From NCBI GenBank assembly GCA_937929935.1, contig CALFUL010000004.1, forward strand, positions 248,001 to 312,000: a stretch of 64,000 bases of DNA, in the 5' to 3' direction. The notes beneath the pieces are model-generated. The model saw nothing but the letters and a program-made list of their open reading frames with translations. It was not told the origin of the DNA and did not search any database. The number at the start of each line of letters is the position of its first letter. The first letter of the stretch is position 1. The position numbers and the translations under genes are program-made. Below, piece after piece: positions 1-8,297 of this stretch. The stretch comes from an uncultured Flavobacteriaceae bacterium (lineage in GTDB: Bacteria; Bacteroidota; Bacteroidia; Flavobacteriales; Flavobacteriaceae).

Positions 1-873
1 TACAAATTCAAGAATGTAACGATTGATGATTTTCTAAAAGAAATTGAGAAAGCCAGTGGTAAGGATTTATCTGAATATAAAGGCAACTGGCTCAATAATG
101 AAGAGTTTCCTTACGAAGAAGCTAAAGCACAATTGCAAAAGGATTCTAAATCATTGAGAATGCTGTTTTCGATGGAGAAGGACTTTCAGCGTTCGCAAAG
201 TGATGATATCGATTATGTCAGTTATTGGAATGCTAGCAATTCCATCCATCTTAAAAAGCATATGATCATGAATTTTAGATCCTCATTACCTGAAGAAATC
301 TATGCAAGAGCTTTTGAATCAGATACCATTCCTCTTAGACAAGCACTTTTATTAGGTCGTGATTTACCGTCATATCTCGACAATGAAAAGTTAAAAGAAC
401 TTTTATTTGATAAGAGTTATATTACCATTGAAACTGCATTATTTCAATTGTGGCAAGCGTACCCTCAAAATGGTGCAACCTATTTAAATAGTACCCAAAA
501 TGTAATTGGTTTGCCTAATAAGAATGTTCGCTTGCTATGGTTGACGTTGGCTATGCTTACAGAGAATTACAACAGTAAACAAACAAAGGTTTATTTTGAT
601 GAACTAAGTTCATATACCAGTCTAAAATATTCTTTTGAAATTCGCCAAAGTGCTTTCTTATATTTAAAACAAGTTTTTGGTTTAAATGATCAAAGTTTAT
701 TGAATTTAATAAAAGCAAGCGAGCATCATTCTTGGCAATTCAAAAAATTTGCAAGAAATTTGTTAAAAGAATTACAGCAAGATTCAGACTATAAAATGAG
801 ATTAAAAGCAATGTCAAAAGAACTAAATGCTGAAGAATTTCGTTATTTATTTACCGAGTTAAACAAAGCATGA
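1..873 (+). CDS. M1-family metallopeptidase, C-terminal part (5' end outside window)
   Basis: The frame is open from the first base, so this is the last 290 residues of a longer gene whose start and catalytic HExxH region lie off the left edge. The visible N-terminal stretch has the pattern that closes the M1 peptidase catalytic domain (V-x-I-D-D-F, then S-G-K-D-L-S, then a Trp after the short linker, about residues 6-35). The remainder is the helical, HEAT-like C-terminal domain of M1 aminopeptidases. The stop overlaps the next gene's ATG by 4 bp, so the two are translationally coupled. Family assignment rests on this tail alone, so the exact substrate is unknown. An internal TTG at 133 is not a credible start because the coding pattern continues upstream. 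Confidence 0.75.
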   Translation, partial: YKFKNVTIDDFLKEIEKASGKDLSEYKGNWLNNEEFPYEEAKAQLQKDSKSLRMLFSMEKDFQRSQSDDIDYVSYWNASNSIHLKKHMIMNFRSSLPEEIYARAFESDTIPLRQALLLGRDLPSYLDNEKLKELLFDKSYITIETALFQLWQAYPQNGATYLNSTQNVIGLPNKNVRLLWLTLAMLTENYNSKQTKVYFDELSSYTSLKYSFEIRQSAFLYLKQVFGLNDQSLLNLIKASEHHSWQFKKFARNLLKELQQDSDYKMRLKAMSKELNAEEFRYLFTELNKA

Positions 874-1787
874 AAAGAGCATTAGTTATTTCAGGTGGTG
901 GAAGCAAAGGAGCCTTTGCTGGCGGTGTGGCGCAGTTTCTTATTCAAGAGTCAGGAAATAAGTATGACCTCTTTGTGGGTACTTCAACAGGTAGTTTACT
1001 TATTTGCCATTTAGCGCTAGGTAAATTAGATAAAATCAAAGAAATTTATTCTAATGTCAATCAGAAAACAATATTTAATAATTGTCCTTTTATAGTAAAG
1101 AAAAAGCACGGTATTGATGAGATCTCAATTAATCATTGGAGGGTGTTAAAGAACTTTTTACAAGGTAAAAAGACTTTTGGAGAAAGTGAAAACCTCAGAA
1201 AATTGATCAGAAATAGCCTGACTATTGAAGAGTATCATCAATTAAGAGAAGGGCCTAATGATGTTGTTGTAACGGTCTCAAATCTTTCATTAAATCAAGT
1301 AGAATATAAGTCTATAATGGACTATACGTATGATGAATTTTGTGATTGGATATGGATTTCTGCAAACTATACCCCATTTATGAGTCTAGTTCGTAAAAAC
1401 GGCTCAGAGTATGCTGATGGTGGCTTAGGAAGTATTGTGCCTATTGAAGAAGCTATATTACGAGGCGCGCAACATATTGATGTTGTAGTGTTGCATACTG
1501 AGATTAATTATATGAATCGAATGCCTTCACGAAATCCGTTTGAGCTTTTAACAACCATGTTGAGTTTTATATTAGATCGTATAGAAAACCACAATATTCG
1601 TATTGGAAAATTGGTTGCAAATCAAAAAAATGCAATAATCAATCTCTACTATACACCAACTGTATTAACAACAAACTCTTTGATTTTTAACAAAGAAAAA
1701 ATGACACGTTGGTGGAAACGAGGCTATTTATATGCCAAGAATAAGAATGAAGAGACGAACCCTATTCAGCCTAATGAGCACGAATAA
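870..1787 (+). CDS. Patatin-like phospholipase
   Basis: 305 residues with all patatin hallmarks: the glycine-rich oxyanion loop GGGSKGAFAGG (about 9-19), the nucleophile elbow GTSTG (Ser about 39) and the catalytic D-G-G (Asp about 184). Patatins are Ser-Asp dyad lipid acyl hydrolases. There is no signal peptide or transmembrane helix, so it is probably cytoplasmic or peripheral to the inner membrane. It overlaps the preceding M1 peptidase by 4 bp (ATGA) and is followed by a large inverted repeat that probably ends transcription. The physiological lipid cannot be told from sequence. Confidence 0.88.
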   Translation: MKRALVISGGGSKGAFAGGVAQFLIQESGNKYDLFVGTSTGSLLICHLALGKLDKIKEIYSNVNQKTIFNNCPFIVKKKHGIDEISINHWRVLKNFLQGKKTFGESENLRKLIRNSLTIEEYHQLREGPNDVVVTVSNLSLNQVEYKSIMDYTYDEFCDWIWISANYTPFMSLVRKNGSEYADGGLGSIVPIEEAILRGAQHIDVVVLHTEINYMNRMPSRNPFELLTTMLSFILDRIENHNIRIGKLVANQKNAIINLYYTPTVLTTNSLIFNKEKMTRWWKRGYLYAKNKNEETNPIQPNEHE

Positions 1788-1929
1788 AAGCCCCTAGCCC
1801 CCAAAGGGGGAATTTTTTAATAAAATTACGGGAACGGCTTTCTTATAAATTTCCAAATGGATAATTTATAGTAGAATTTTATTTTTTATTCTTAATATGG
1901 ATTCCCCCTTTGGGGGCAAGGGGGCTTTT
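1787..1929. repeat. Long GC-rich inverted repeat between convergent genes
   Basis: Left arm 1787-1813 and right arm 1901-1929 are nearly perfect reverse complements (about 28 nt, one indel and one mismatch region) around an 87-nt AT-rich spacer. Each arm itself holds a small palindrome, CCCCCAAAGGGGG on the left and CCCCCTTTGGGGG on the right. The G/C runs stand out against the AT-rich surroundings. The element starts at the stop of the patatin gene and ends in the stop codon of the opposing gene, so a bidirectional transcription stop is plausible. From memory, similar G/C-run palindromes recur between genes in Flavobacteriaceae. That was not checked here. Confidence 0.8.
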
Positions 1930-2446
1930 ACCAGAGTTCAGAAACTTCCTTTTTTACAAACGCTAAAGCGGTTGCTGACGGGTTTTGTTTATCCATAGTT
2001 TCCGTTAGTACATCTTCACGTAACTTATCTGCAGATTCAGTTTCACTAAGAGCTGCTTTTCGAATCATTTGAACGGTAGCGCTTTTAGCCGCTTTTATGA
2101 CATTCCATAATTCATCTGTAAGATATACCTGTTGTGAAAGATTGTGTTCGAATTCGTTCTCAATACTTCTGATAAGCAAATTTTCATATGCTGATTTATC
2201 AGTAGAATTTGGCTTCACTCTCAATACCAAACTAGGAATTGAAATTCGTTCTAAGAATAATGCCATTCGTTCATAGGCCTGCAATCGAATGGGTAGCGTA
2301 CTAGCTTGAGAGTCTTTATGTAGAAGATAACGTCTTCTACCTTCTTCATTATTCGTGTGCATTCTAAAAAAATAAAATGCAATTGCACCTGTAACTACAG
2401 ATGGTAATAGGTAGGCGAAAAGTTGAAATACTTGATCTCCGGTCAT
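1928..2446 (-). CDS. Conserved hypothetical membrane-anchored protein
   Basis: 172 residues with one N-terminal transmembrane helix (about 9-27) followed by a basic, glutamine- and leucine-rich cytoplasmic region that looks mostly helical. The R-L-Q-A-Y-E-R-M segment (about 54-61) and the later A-K-S-A-T-V-Q-M-I-R stretch resemble a Bacteroidetes-specific family of unknown function. I do not recognise a catalytic motif. It is convergent with the patatin gene, sharing the inverted repeat at its 3' end, and is transcribed alone. Confidence 0.7.
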   Translation of the reverse strand: MTGDQVFQLFAYLLPSVVTGAIAFYFFRMHTNNEEGRRRYLLHKDSQASTLPIRLQAYERMALFLERISIPSLVLRVKPNSTDKSAYENLLIRSIENEFEHNLSQQVYLTDELWNVIKAAKSATVQMIRKAALSETESADKLREDVLTETMDKQNPSATALAFVKKEVSELW

Positions 2447-2462
2447 AGTTGATTTGTTAGCA

Positions 2463-2474
2463 CCGAAATTTCGG
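2463..2474. other. Perfect 12-bp palindrome (possible operator)
   Basis: CCGAAATTTCGG lies 17 bp upstream of the minus-strand hypothetical gene and upstream of the plus-strand small ORF at 2517. It could be a regulator site in the divergent intergenic space, but a single copy gives weak support. Confidence 0.25.
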
Positions 2475-2516
2475 ATTGGTTATTTGAATTTAAAACGCCA
2501 TTTTTTTTGAAAAAGT

Positions 2517-2663
2517 ATGTTGCTTTTATTAGAATGTATAAAGCAGCATTTCAAGTTTTTAGCACATTCATTTAGGGTAATGGTGCTTCTAGTTGTTACA
2601 ATTGCAATATTGCTGATTGCTCAAACGTTTATTCAAAATAGTAAGCCCATTAATCTGTTCTAG
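2517..2663 (+). CDS. Putative 48-residue single-pass membrane protein
   Basis: An ATG-initiated frame of 48 codons that encodes a short amphipathic/basic start (L-E-C-I-K-Q-H-F-K) followed by a clear hydrophobic helix (about residues 21-36, VMVLLVVTIAILLIAQ) and a polar tail. It ends 2 nt before the ATG of the SGNH-like lipoprotein, an arrangement typical of translational coupling. I know of no matching family. Hydrophobic composition and position argue for a real gene, but AT-rich intergenic DNA can give such frames by chance. Confidence 0.35.
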   Translation: MLLLLECIKQHFKFLAHSFRVMVLLVVTIAILLIAQTFIQNSKPINLF

Positions 2664-2665
2664 TT

Positions 2666-3727
2666 ATGAAAAAGTACGCACTTATTAACTTTATACTTTT
2701 CTCTTTTTATTTTCAAGCATGTTCAACAGATGCTGTTATAGAACAAGCACAAGACGCTATTATTGAAGAAGTAATTGTCGATGATCCTAATGAAAATACT
2801 GATGAAACATCAGATGACACCGAAGTAACAAATACTGAAGAAAATGAGCCATTAACAACAAGCTTGCGTACTTTCATTTTTGGACATAGTTTGATTGTTC
2901 ATGACCCTCCTATGTTTCCAACACCAAGTAACGAAACAACCGTACCGCATTGGATGGCTGAACTTGCTGCAGCAGCCAATTATGACTACGCAGTTTCAGG
3001 GCAATATGGCTTTTTGCCACAGCATGACAACCTACCGCCTTTCGCCCAATGGGGGTTTGAGCGTGCCTCTGGTGCTTGGGATTCAGACACGGAATCTTTT
3101 GCCGATGCTAATTTTAACAGCATTTTATTAACTGCAGGTAACTTTATACAATACCAATCAGTCAATACGCCTTATGATGGAGATAATCAAGATAATACAA
3201 CACCATTAGGTGCAACCTTAACAATATTTGACTGGGTTGAACAGCAAGAACCGGGTACATCTATTTACATTTATGAAAATTGGCCTGACATGGCAGGATT
3301 TTTATCTAACGGCGTGCCAGCTTCTAATATAGAGTTCAGCAACTACAATACCTATACTTTAGGTGAATTTCATCAATGGTGGCTAAACTATCATGAAGAA
3401 GTTAGAACGCAAAGACCTGATTTGAATGTTAAGATGATTCCTGTCGGACCAATTATTAGCAAGCTTTTGACTGAAACTAACCTGTCTGGTATTCCATTTT
3501 CTGAATTGTATGAAGATGATGCACCACATGGTAGGCCAACCATTTACTTTTTGGCAAGTTTAGTAACCTATATGGCCATGTATGGCGAAGAGGCACCTTT
3601 AAACTTTGAAGTTCCAGGAACGGTACATACGCTAGTGCAAGCTAATTATGGTGCAACCGTTGATTTTATTTGGAATGAGCTAAATGCCTTTAATGATATT
3701 CAAGGAAATAGCTTAGTCTTTCCTTAG
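2666..3727 (+). CDS. Lipoprotein with SGNH-hydrolase-like domain
   Basis: 353 residues. The signal peptide ends in a lipobox (F-Q-A-C, lipidated Cys about 19), followed by an Asp/Glu/Thr-rich linker to about residue 64, common in surface-exposed flavobacterial lipoproteins. The folded part begins with I-F-G-H-S-L (about 71-76), which fits block I of SGNH/GDSL hydrolases with Ser about 75 as nucleophile. Near the C-terminus D-D-A-P-H-G (about 284-289) fits the block V D-x-x-H dyad. This suggests an esterase or deacetylase acting on extracellular polysaccharide or lipid. The motifs are seen. The substrate is unknown. It may be co-translated with the small membrane ORF just upstream. Confidence 0.65.
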   Translation: MKKYALINFILFSFYFQACSTDAVIEQAQDAIIEEVIVDDPNENTDETSDDTEVTNTEENEPLTTSLRTFIFGHSLIVHDPPMFPTPSNETTVPHWMAELAAAANYDYAVSGQYGFLPQHDNLPPFAQWGFERASGAWDSDTESFADANFNSILLTAGNFIQYQSVNTPYDGDNQDNTTPLGATLTIFDWVEQQEPGTSIYIYENWPDMAGFLSNGVPASNIEFSNYNTYTLGEFHQWWLNYHEEVRTQRPDLNVKMIPVGPIISKLLTETNLSGIPFSELYEDDAPHGRPTIYFLASLVTYMAMYGEEAPLNFEVPGTVHTLVQANYGATVDFIWNELNAFNDIQGNSLVFP

Positions 3728-3752
3728 TTTCATGAGTAAGAGAATGAAAAAA

Positions 3753-4550
3753 TCAATTCTTGTTCTTCATGTTCTCTTTAACCATAGTATAAAATTTCGC
3801 GTATTGCGGATGCATTTTCAATAGAACACCTTCTTTTAAATCTCCATCACGACCCACTGCGGTAATTTTTTCAAATGAAACACCAAATTTTTGAAGCACC
3901 ATACTTACTGCATTAGCCTGTTCACGAGGTAACACCAAATCACCTGTCATGCTTAAGCCCTCAATTGTTAAATCAAAATTCGGATTCATAGCAAGAACAT
4001 TGGCCACTTTTTGTAACAACATTTCGCCTTGTTCAGAAACTACGGCATTTTGATCGTTTTCAAAGAGTGACATTAAACTGTTTGAAATTACAATTGAATT
4101 ACCCGAAATTCCAATATTCGCATTCTCGCCTAATGTTTGTTTAGCATTGGTAAGTACTATAAGCGAAGTAGAATCATTTTTTGCAAGGGCTTCATTTATA
4201 CCACTTAGTTGCGATTCTTTTTCTTGTAAGCTTTGCATAGCTTTTGTGAAATTATCTGAGTTTTTAGCAGAAACTGAAGTGAAGGTGGTCAAATTTTTCA
4301 TAAGTGTAGCATTGGCTTCCTGTAACTCAGTAACCTGCTTTTCATAAGATTCTGTTTTAACAGCACTTGCCTTTTCGTTTCGCTGCGCTTCAGCCACTTG
4401 ATTCTTTAAAGAATCACGTTGTTGTTTAAGGCTATTAATTTCAGCAAACAGCTCCGTTTTTTTTTGCGCATTCGTTGAAACGAAAAATAATAGTACTAGT
4501 GTAGGAAGAAGTATTTTTTTAACCACAAGAAAAGAATTTAAATTAAACAT
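3753..4550 (-). CDS. OmpA-like protein with degenerate peptidoglycan-binding domain
   Basis: 265 residues: a signal peptide ending near V-S-T-N-A-Q, a coiled-coil segment rich in Lys/Glu/Gln (about 30-125), then an OmpA-like fold (about 145-245). It is a clear paralog of the OmpA lipoprotein at 17093-17947, sharing order, coiled coil and ending (Y-x-M-V/I-x-E). However, where OmpA domains carry G-H-T-D and N-R-R for diaminopimelate binding, this protein has G-L-S-M-T-G-D and no NRR. A GTG at 4526 gives a more conventional signal peptide start (VKKILLP) and sits at a better distance from the -7 element at 4558-4565, so the true protein may be 257 residues. Confidence 0.75.
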   Translation of the reverse strand: MFNLNSFLVVKKILLPTLVLLFFVSTNAQKKTELFAEINSLKQQRDSLKNQVAEAQRNEKASAVKTESYEKQVTELQEANATLMKNLTTFTSVSAKNSDNFTKAMQSLQEKESQLSGINEALAKNDSTSLIVLTNAKQTLGENANIGISGNSIVISNSLMSLFENDQNAVVSEQGEMLLQKVANVLAMNPNFDLTIEGLSMTGDLVLPREQANAVSMVLQKFGVSFEKITAVGRDGDLKEGVLLKMHPQYAKFYTMVKENMKNKN

Positions 4551-4557
4551 TGAACTA

Positions 4558-4565
4558 CAAAGATA
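4558..4565 (-). promoter_or_regulatory. -7 promoter element (TATCTTTG) for the OmpA-like gene
   Basis: Exact match to the Bacteroidetes TAnnTTTG element on the minus strand. A clear -33 TTG is not seen. Transcription would begin next to the ATG at 4550, which favours translation from the GTG at 4526. Confidence 0.4.
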
Positions 4566-4576
4566 ATGTCAAAATA

Positions 4577-6154
4577 TTATTTTGAAGCATTTGCTTTAGA
4601 AGTACTACCACCCAAATATTCACAGTCATACAATTCTTGTATACCTTTAAAAGGTACTTTAGTCTTGTGGTACCCGTAGGTTGAAGCCAAATCTCTTTGA
4701 AGTTCATTGTCATCTACATTAACTTGAACATCATGCATGTTAAATTGACAAGGATGTTCGTAGCCAGCAGCATGTGTAATTTCAATAAGTTCTTTTCTAA
4801 AGGTTTTAAAATATTGTGCTAAACGCTCTGATTTTAAAGGAATATTAAGGCCTTTTTGTCGCCATTTGTTTTGCGTTGCAATACCAGCAGGACATTTATT
4901 TGTATGGCATATTTGCGCCTGAATACAACCTATACTCATCATAGCTTCTCGCGCAACGTTAATACAGTCAACACCCATGGCAAAGGCCATAGCAGCTTTT
5001 GCCGGAAATCCTAATTTACCACTTCCAACAAAAACAATTCTATGCGTCAAATTTCGTTCTTGAAATACTTTGTACAAAGAGGCAAAACCAAAAACCCATG
5101 GTAAAGACACGTGGTCTGCAAACGATGGGGGAGCAGCACCAGTACCACCTTCGCCACCATCAACGGCAATAAAATCTGGACCTTTGCCTGTTTCTTTCAT
5201 TAGCTCTGCCAACTCAACCCACTGATCTAATTTGCCAATAGCGCCTTTGATGCCAACAGGTAAGCCCGTTTCTTCAGCAATTGTTTCAATAAGACTCATC
5301 AATTCTCTAACACTACTAAACGCTTTGTGTGTAGCTGGTGATAGTACATCTTTACCAACTTCAACGCCTCTTATCTCTGCTATTTGTTGTGTGATTTTTG
5401 CTCCGGGTAAAACGCCACCTTTACCTGGTTTGGCACCTTGTGAGAGTTTTATTTCAATGGCTTTAATACATGGATTTTCAGCCACTAATTTTTTCATTTT
5501 TTCCATGGATAGATTTCCGTCTTTAGAACGTACTCCAAAATACCCAGTTCCGAAATGAAAAATGACATCGCCACCATTTTTATGATAAGGTGATAAACCA
5601 CCTTCGCCGGTATTATGATACGCGTCAGATTTTGCAACACCCTTATTCATGGCTTCTACAGCAGCTGCAGATAGCGAGCCGAAACTCATTGCAGATACAT
5701 TGATGGCTGAAGCAGGTCGATAAGGTTTTCTTCGTTTATTGTACTCGCCCATGACCTTAGAACAAGGCAAAAAAGAAGTATCAATGGCATTGGGATGGTT
5801 TTGAGGAACTTTGAAACCCATCATTTGATTTTTGATAAAAATATGCTGATGGGCATAAATATCACGATCAGTACCAAAGCCTTCGTAATTGTTTTCTTTT
5901 TTAGCAGAGGCGTATATCCACCCGCGTTCAATACGATTAAAAGGAAGCTCTTCTCGGTTATTTGCTACAAAATATTGCCTCATTTCAGGACCTATACTCT
6001 CAAATAAGTAACGTAAATGACCCACAACCGGATAATTATGTGATAAGGTGTGCGCCTTTTGAATAAAAATGTCCCTAAAAGCTACGAACCCCAAAAAAGT
6101 AAGGAGGTACCCCCACCAAGGTACGAGCTTAATAAAACCAAAAATTTCTTCCAT
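4577..6154 (-). CDS. FMN-binding glutamate synthase family protein (GltB-central-domain-like)
   Basis: 525 residues with an N-terminal transmembrane or membrane-associated helix (about 8-28), then an alpha/beta-barrel with FMN-site motifs of the glutamate synthase central region: A-M-S-F-G-S-L-S, the G-E-G-G-L-S-P-Y loop, K-L-S-Q-G-A-K-P-G-K-G-G and D-G-G-E-G-G-T-G-A-A-P. A cysteine cluster C-x5-C-x4-C (about 406-418) fits the Fe-S cluster site of GltB. There is no glutaminase domain and no GltD partner nearby, so glutamate synthase activity is not established. Such stand-alone proteins are common in bacteria and their reaction is largely unproved. It is preceded by a 17-nt hairpin at 6187-6203. 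Confidence 0.85.
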   Translation of the reverse strand: MEEIFGFIKLVPWWGYLLTFLGFVAFRDIFIQKAHTLSHNYPVVGHLRYLFESIGPEMRQYFVANNREELPFNRIERGWIYASAKKENNYEGFGTDRDIYAHQHIFIKNQMMGFKVPQNHPNAIDTSFLPCSKVMGEYNKRRKPYRPASAINVSAMSFGSLSAAAVEAMNKGVAKSDAYHNTGEGGLSPYHKNGGDVIFHFGTGYFGVRSKDGNLSMEKMKKLVAENPCIKAIEIKLSQGAKPGKGGVLPGAKITQQIAEIRGVEVGKDVLSPATHKAFSSVRELMSLIETIAEETGLPVGIKGAIGKLDQWVELAELMKETGKGPDFIAVDGGEGGTGAAPPSFADHVSLPWVFGFASLYKVFQERNLTHRIVFVGSGKLGFPAKAAMAFAMGVDCINVAREAMMSIGCIQAQICHTNKCPAGIATQNKWRQKGLNIPLKSERLAQYFKTFRKELIEITHAAGYEHPCQFNMHDVQVNVDDNELQRDLASTYGYHKTKVPFKGIQELYDCEYLGGSTSKANASK

Positions 6155-6267
6155 ATATAGAATACTTCTAATTTACTAAATAATCGAGCGTTTAAAAAAC
6201 GCTGAGGCTTGCCTAGAATTCAACATTCTTTCATTTTGTATATCTAGTGAGCTTTCTCTGAGATAGG

Positions 6268-7578
6268 TTACTTTCCTTTAATAGGTTCTGTTAACATAGG
6301 CGTTTGATCGCTATTGAGATAATCTAAGCTCATTTCAGTAAGCGTTCGAACACCCAAAATCATTCCGTTATCATCAATTAGAAAATCAGGCGTATGATGC
6401 GGGTATGACGCTGTGTTGCCAGGAGTCATCCCTCCTAAGAAAAAGAAGAACCCTGGTGCCTCTTTCTGAAAATATGAAAAATCTTCAGCACCAGTAATAG
6501 CTTTCTGAATAACCACATTTTTATCGCCTGCCGTACGCATCATAGTTGGCAACATTTGATCAACCAATTCATGATTGTTGTAAGTAATGTCAGTAGCATC
6601 TTTGATTTCGCAAGTTGCTGTACCGCCATACGCTTTTGCAATAGTTTCTACCATTTCAACCATGCGCTTATTCAGTTTATCTTTCATGTCATAGTCTAGT
6701 GTTCTGATCGTACCAATCATTTCAGCACTTTCAGGTATGATATTGAAACGCACGCCACTTTTAATTTTACCAACGGTAATCACAGCAGCTTCATTGGTCA
6801 AATTAGTTTCTCTACTAATAATGGTTTGGAGTCCGTCAATAATTTTTGCACTTATTAAAATAGGATCCACTCCAGACCAAGGCTGTGATCCGTGGCTTTG
6901 TTTTCCTTTAACTTTAATAGTAAAGCTTTGTGCCGCGGCCATAGTTCCGCCAGATTTATAGCGAATCATGCCTACTGGCGTTTGAGAATTAATATGCAAT
7001 CCGAAGATGGCATCAACCTTAGGGTTTTCCATAACCCCTTCTTTTACCATAAGTAATGCACCACCTTCTTCACCTGGTGGTGGGCCTTCTTCTGATGGTT
7101 GAAAAATAAACTTAACAGTGCCTTTTATCTTGTCTTTATTTTTAGATAAAACCTCTGCAACACCCATAAGAATAGCCGTATGAGTATCATGACCACAGGC
7201 ATGCATTACACCTACTTTTTCGCCTAAGAATTCAGAAGTAACGGTTGATTTGAATGGCAAATTATTTCTTTCAATAACTGGCAAGGCATCAATGTCAGCG
7301 CGCAATGCAACAACTTTTCCGGGTAAATCTCCTTTTAACAGACCCACAACACCAGTATGGGCAACACCTGTTGTTACTTCAATACCTAATGATTTTAGGT
7401 GTTTCGCTATTTTTTCAGCGGTTTTGAATTCACGATTTCCTAATTCCGGATTTTGATGAATGTCTCTACGCCATTCAATTACTTTTGACTCAATGGCTTC
7501 ATAGTCTTTTTCTAATCCTGACTGCGCAAATGCGATGCTTCCTGTTAGCAAAAGGATTATTACGTGTACTTTTTTCAT
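6268..7578 (-). CDS. Secreted M20 family (amidohydrolase) metallopeptidase
   Basis: 436 residues. A signal peptide ends at A-F-A-Q (about 19). The enzyme shows the M20D pattern: A-L-R-A-D-I-D-A-L-P, the metal ligands in H-A-C-G-H-D-T-H, the catalytic glutamates in P-S-E-E-G with an unusual Pro/Gly/Glu-rich insert before G-G-A, H-I-N near the bridging ligand and G-A-E-D-F at the C-terminus. Relatives hydrolyse N-acyl amino acids, hippurate, or indole-acetyl conjugates with two metal ions. The signal peptide points to the periplasm or exterior, so it probably salvages amino-acid conjugates. The Cys in HACGHD is a ligand typical of this subfamily. Confidence 0.9.
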   Translation of the reverse strand: MKKVHVIILLLTGSIAFAQSGLEKDYEAIESKVIEWRRDIHQNPELGNREFKTAEKIAKHLKSLGIEVTTGVAHTGVVGLLKGDLPGKVVALRADIDALPVIERNNLPFKSTVTSEFLGEKVGVMHACGHDTHTAILMGVAEVLSKNKDKIKGTVKFIFQPSEEGPPPGEEGGALLMVKEGVMENPKVDAIFGLHINSQTPVGMIRYKSGGTMAAAQSFTIKVKGKQSHGSQPWSGVDPILISAKIIDGLQTIISRETNLTNEAAVITVGKIKSGVRFNIIPESAEMIGTIRTLDYDMKDKLNKRMVEMVETIAKAYGGTATCEIKDATDITYNNHELVDQMLPTMMRTAGDKNVVIQKAITGAEDFSYFQKEAPGFFFFLGGMTPGNTASYPHHTPDFLIDDNGMILGVRTLTEMSLDYLNSDQTPMLTEPIKGK

Positions 7579-7621
7579 AGTGTTACCTGTATTTATTATT
7601 TCCTTAGAAAGGAAAATGAAT

Positions 7622-8173
7622 TTAAAATTTTATGAATCTATACTTATTATCTTGAAATTGAATTAATGCTGTCATAGCTGACAAAGCGAGTTGAACCCCT
7701 TCAATCAAATCTTCTTTCGGAAAATCTCTTGAAACTGATGATTGTCCGCAGAAAACAATTTCTCCTCCTGCCTCAATAATTGATTTAATTAACTCTTGAT
7801 TAGGGTTATTAATACCATACCTTTTTTGATAGGCGGCATTAGTTATAATGTCTTTTGAAGCCTTATTGTGAACAACTAAAGCAACTTTTAAATTTTCAAC
7901 CGGCACACCTGCTTGGGCATGCATGTTTAAAAATCTTGCCGCAGTTTCAATACTTCTATTTAATTCAGTATTCGCTTCAGGGCTTTTCATGATGTCAAAA
8001 ACAACCTTGTATTCTTTGTTGATGTCAACTTTGAAATCAGCATTATCAATGGCATATACTTTTCCGAAATCTGAAATAACAGGGCCTGCTTTTTTTTCTT
8101 GAGATGTTCCTTTAGTAATGACAAAAAACAGAATTGAAACACATAATAGTATAGAAGATTTTTTCATTGTCAT
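7622..8173 (-). CDS. Secreted DsrE/DsrF-like protein
   Basis: 183 residues with a signal peptide (hydrophobic 8-20, likely cut before Q-E-K-K) and a DsrE-like alpha/beta domain: K-V-V-F-D-I-M, the L-x-M-H-A-Q-A-G-V-P segment, K-V-A-L-V-V-H, and G-G-E-I-V-F-C-G-Q-S with a single conserved Cys (about 141). Cytoplasmic DsrE proteins carry sulfur as persulfide on such a cysteine. The export signal implies a periplasmic role, possibly sulfur or thiol handling, but no sulfur-oxidation genes are nearby. It lies 43 bp upstream of the M20 peptidase on the same strand and could be co-transcribed with it. Confidence 0.7.
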   Translation of the reverse strand: MTMKKSSILLCVSILFFVITKGTSQEKKAGPVISDFGKVYAIDNADFKVDINKEYKVVFDIMKSPEANTELNRSIETAARFLNMHAQAGVPVENLKVALVVHNKASKDIITNAAYQKRYGINNPNQELIKSIIEAGGEIVFCGQSSVSRDFPKEDLIEGVQLALSAMTALIQFQDNKYRFIKF

Positions 8174-8297
8174 TTATTGATTTGTTAAATATATTCAAAA
8201 TCAATAAAACCATATACTATTGTTCATAATTAATGATGGTGTACTTTTTTGGTAATGGTAATTATAGCTAATTTACACCTTCTTAAAAACAATAAAA

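Noticed and set aside
6187..6203. Hairpin AGCGTTT-AAA-AAACGCT upstream of the FMN glutamate-synthase-like gene
   Set aside because: Single short stem with no other support. May be chance in AT-rich DNA.
7599..7615. Hairpin TTTCCTT-AGA-AAGGAAA between the M20 and DsrE genes
   Set aside because: 7-bp AT-rich stem, no T-run on the minus strand. Not called a terminator.
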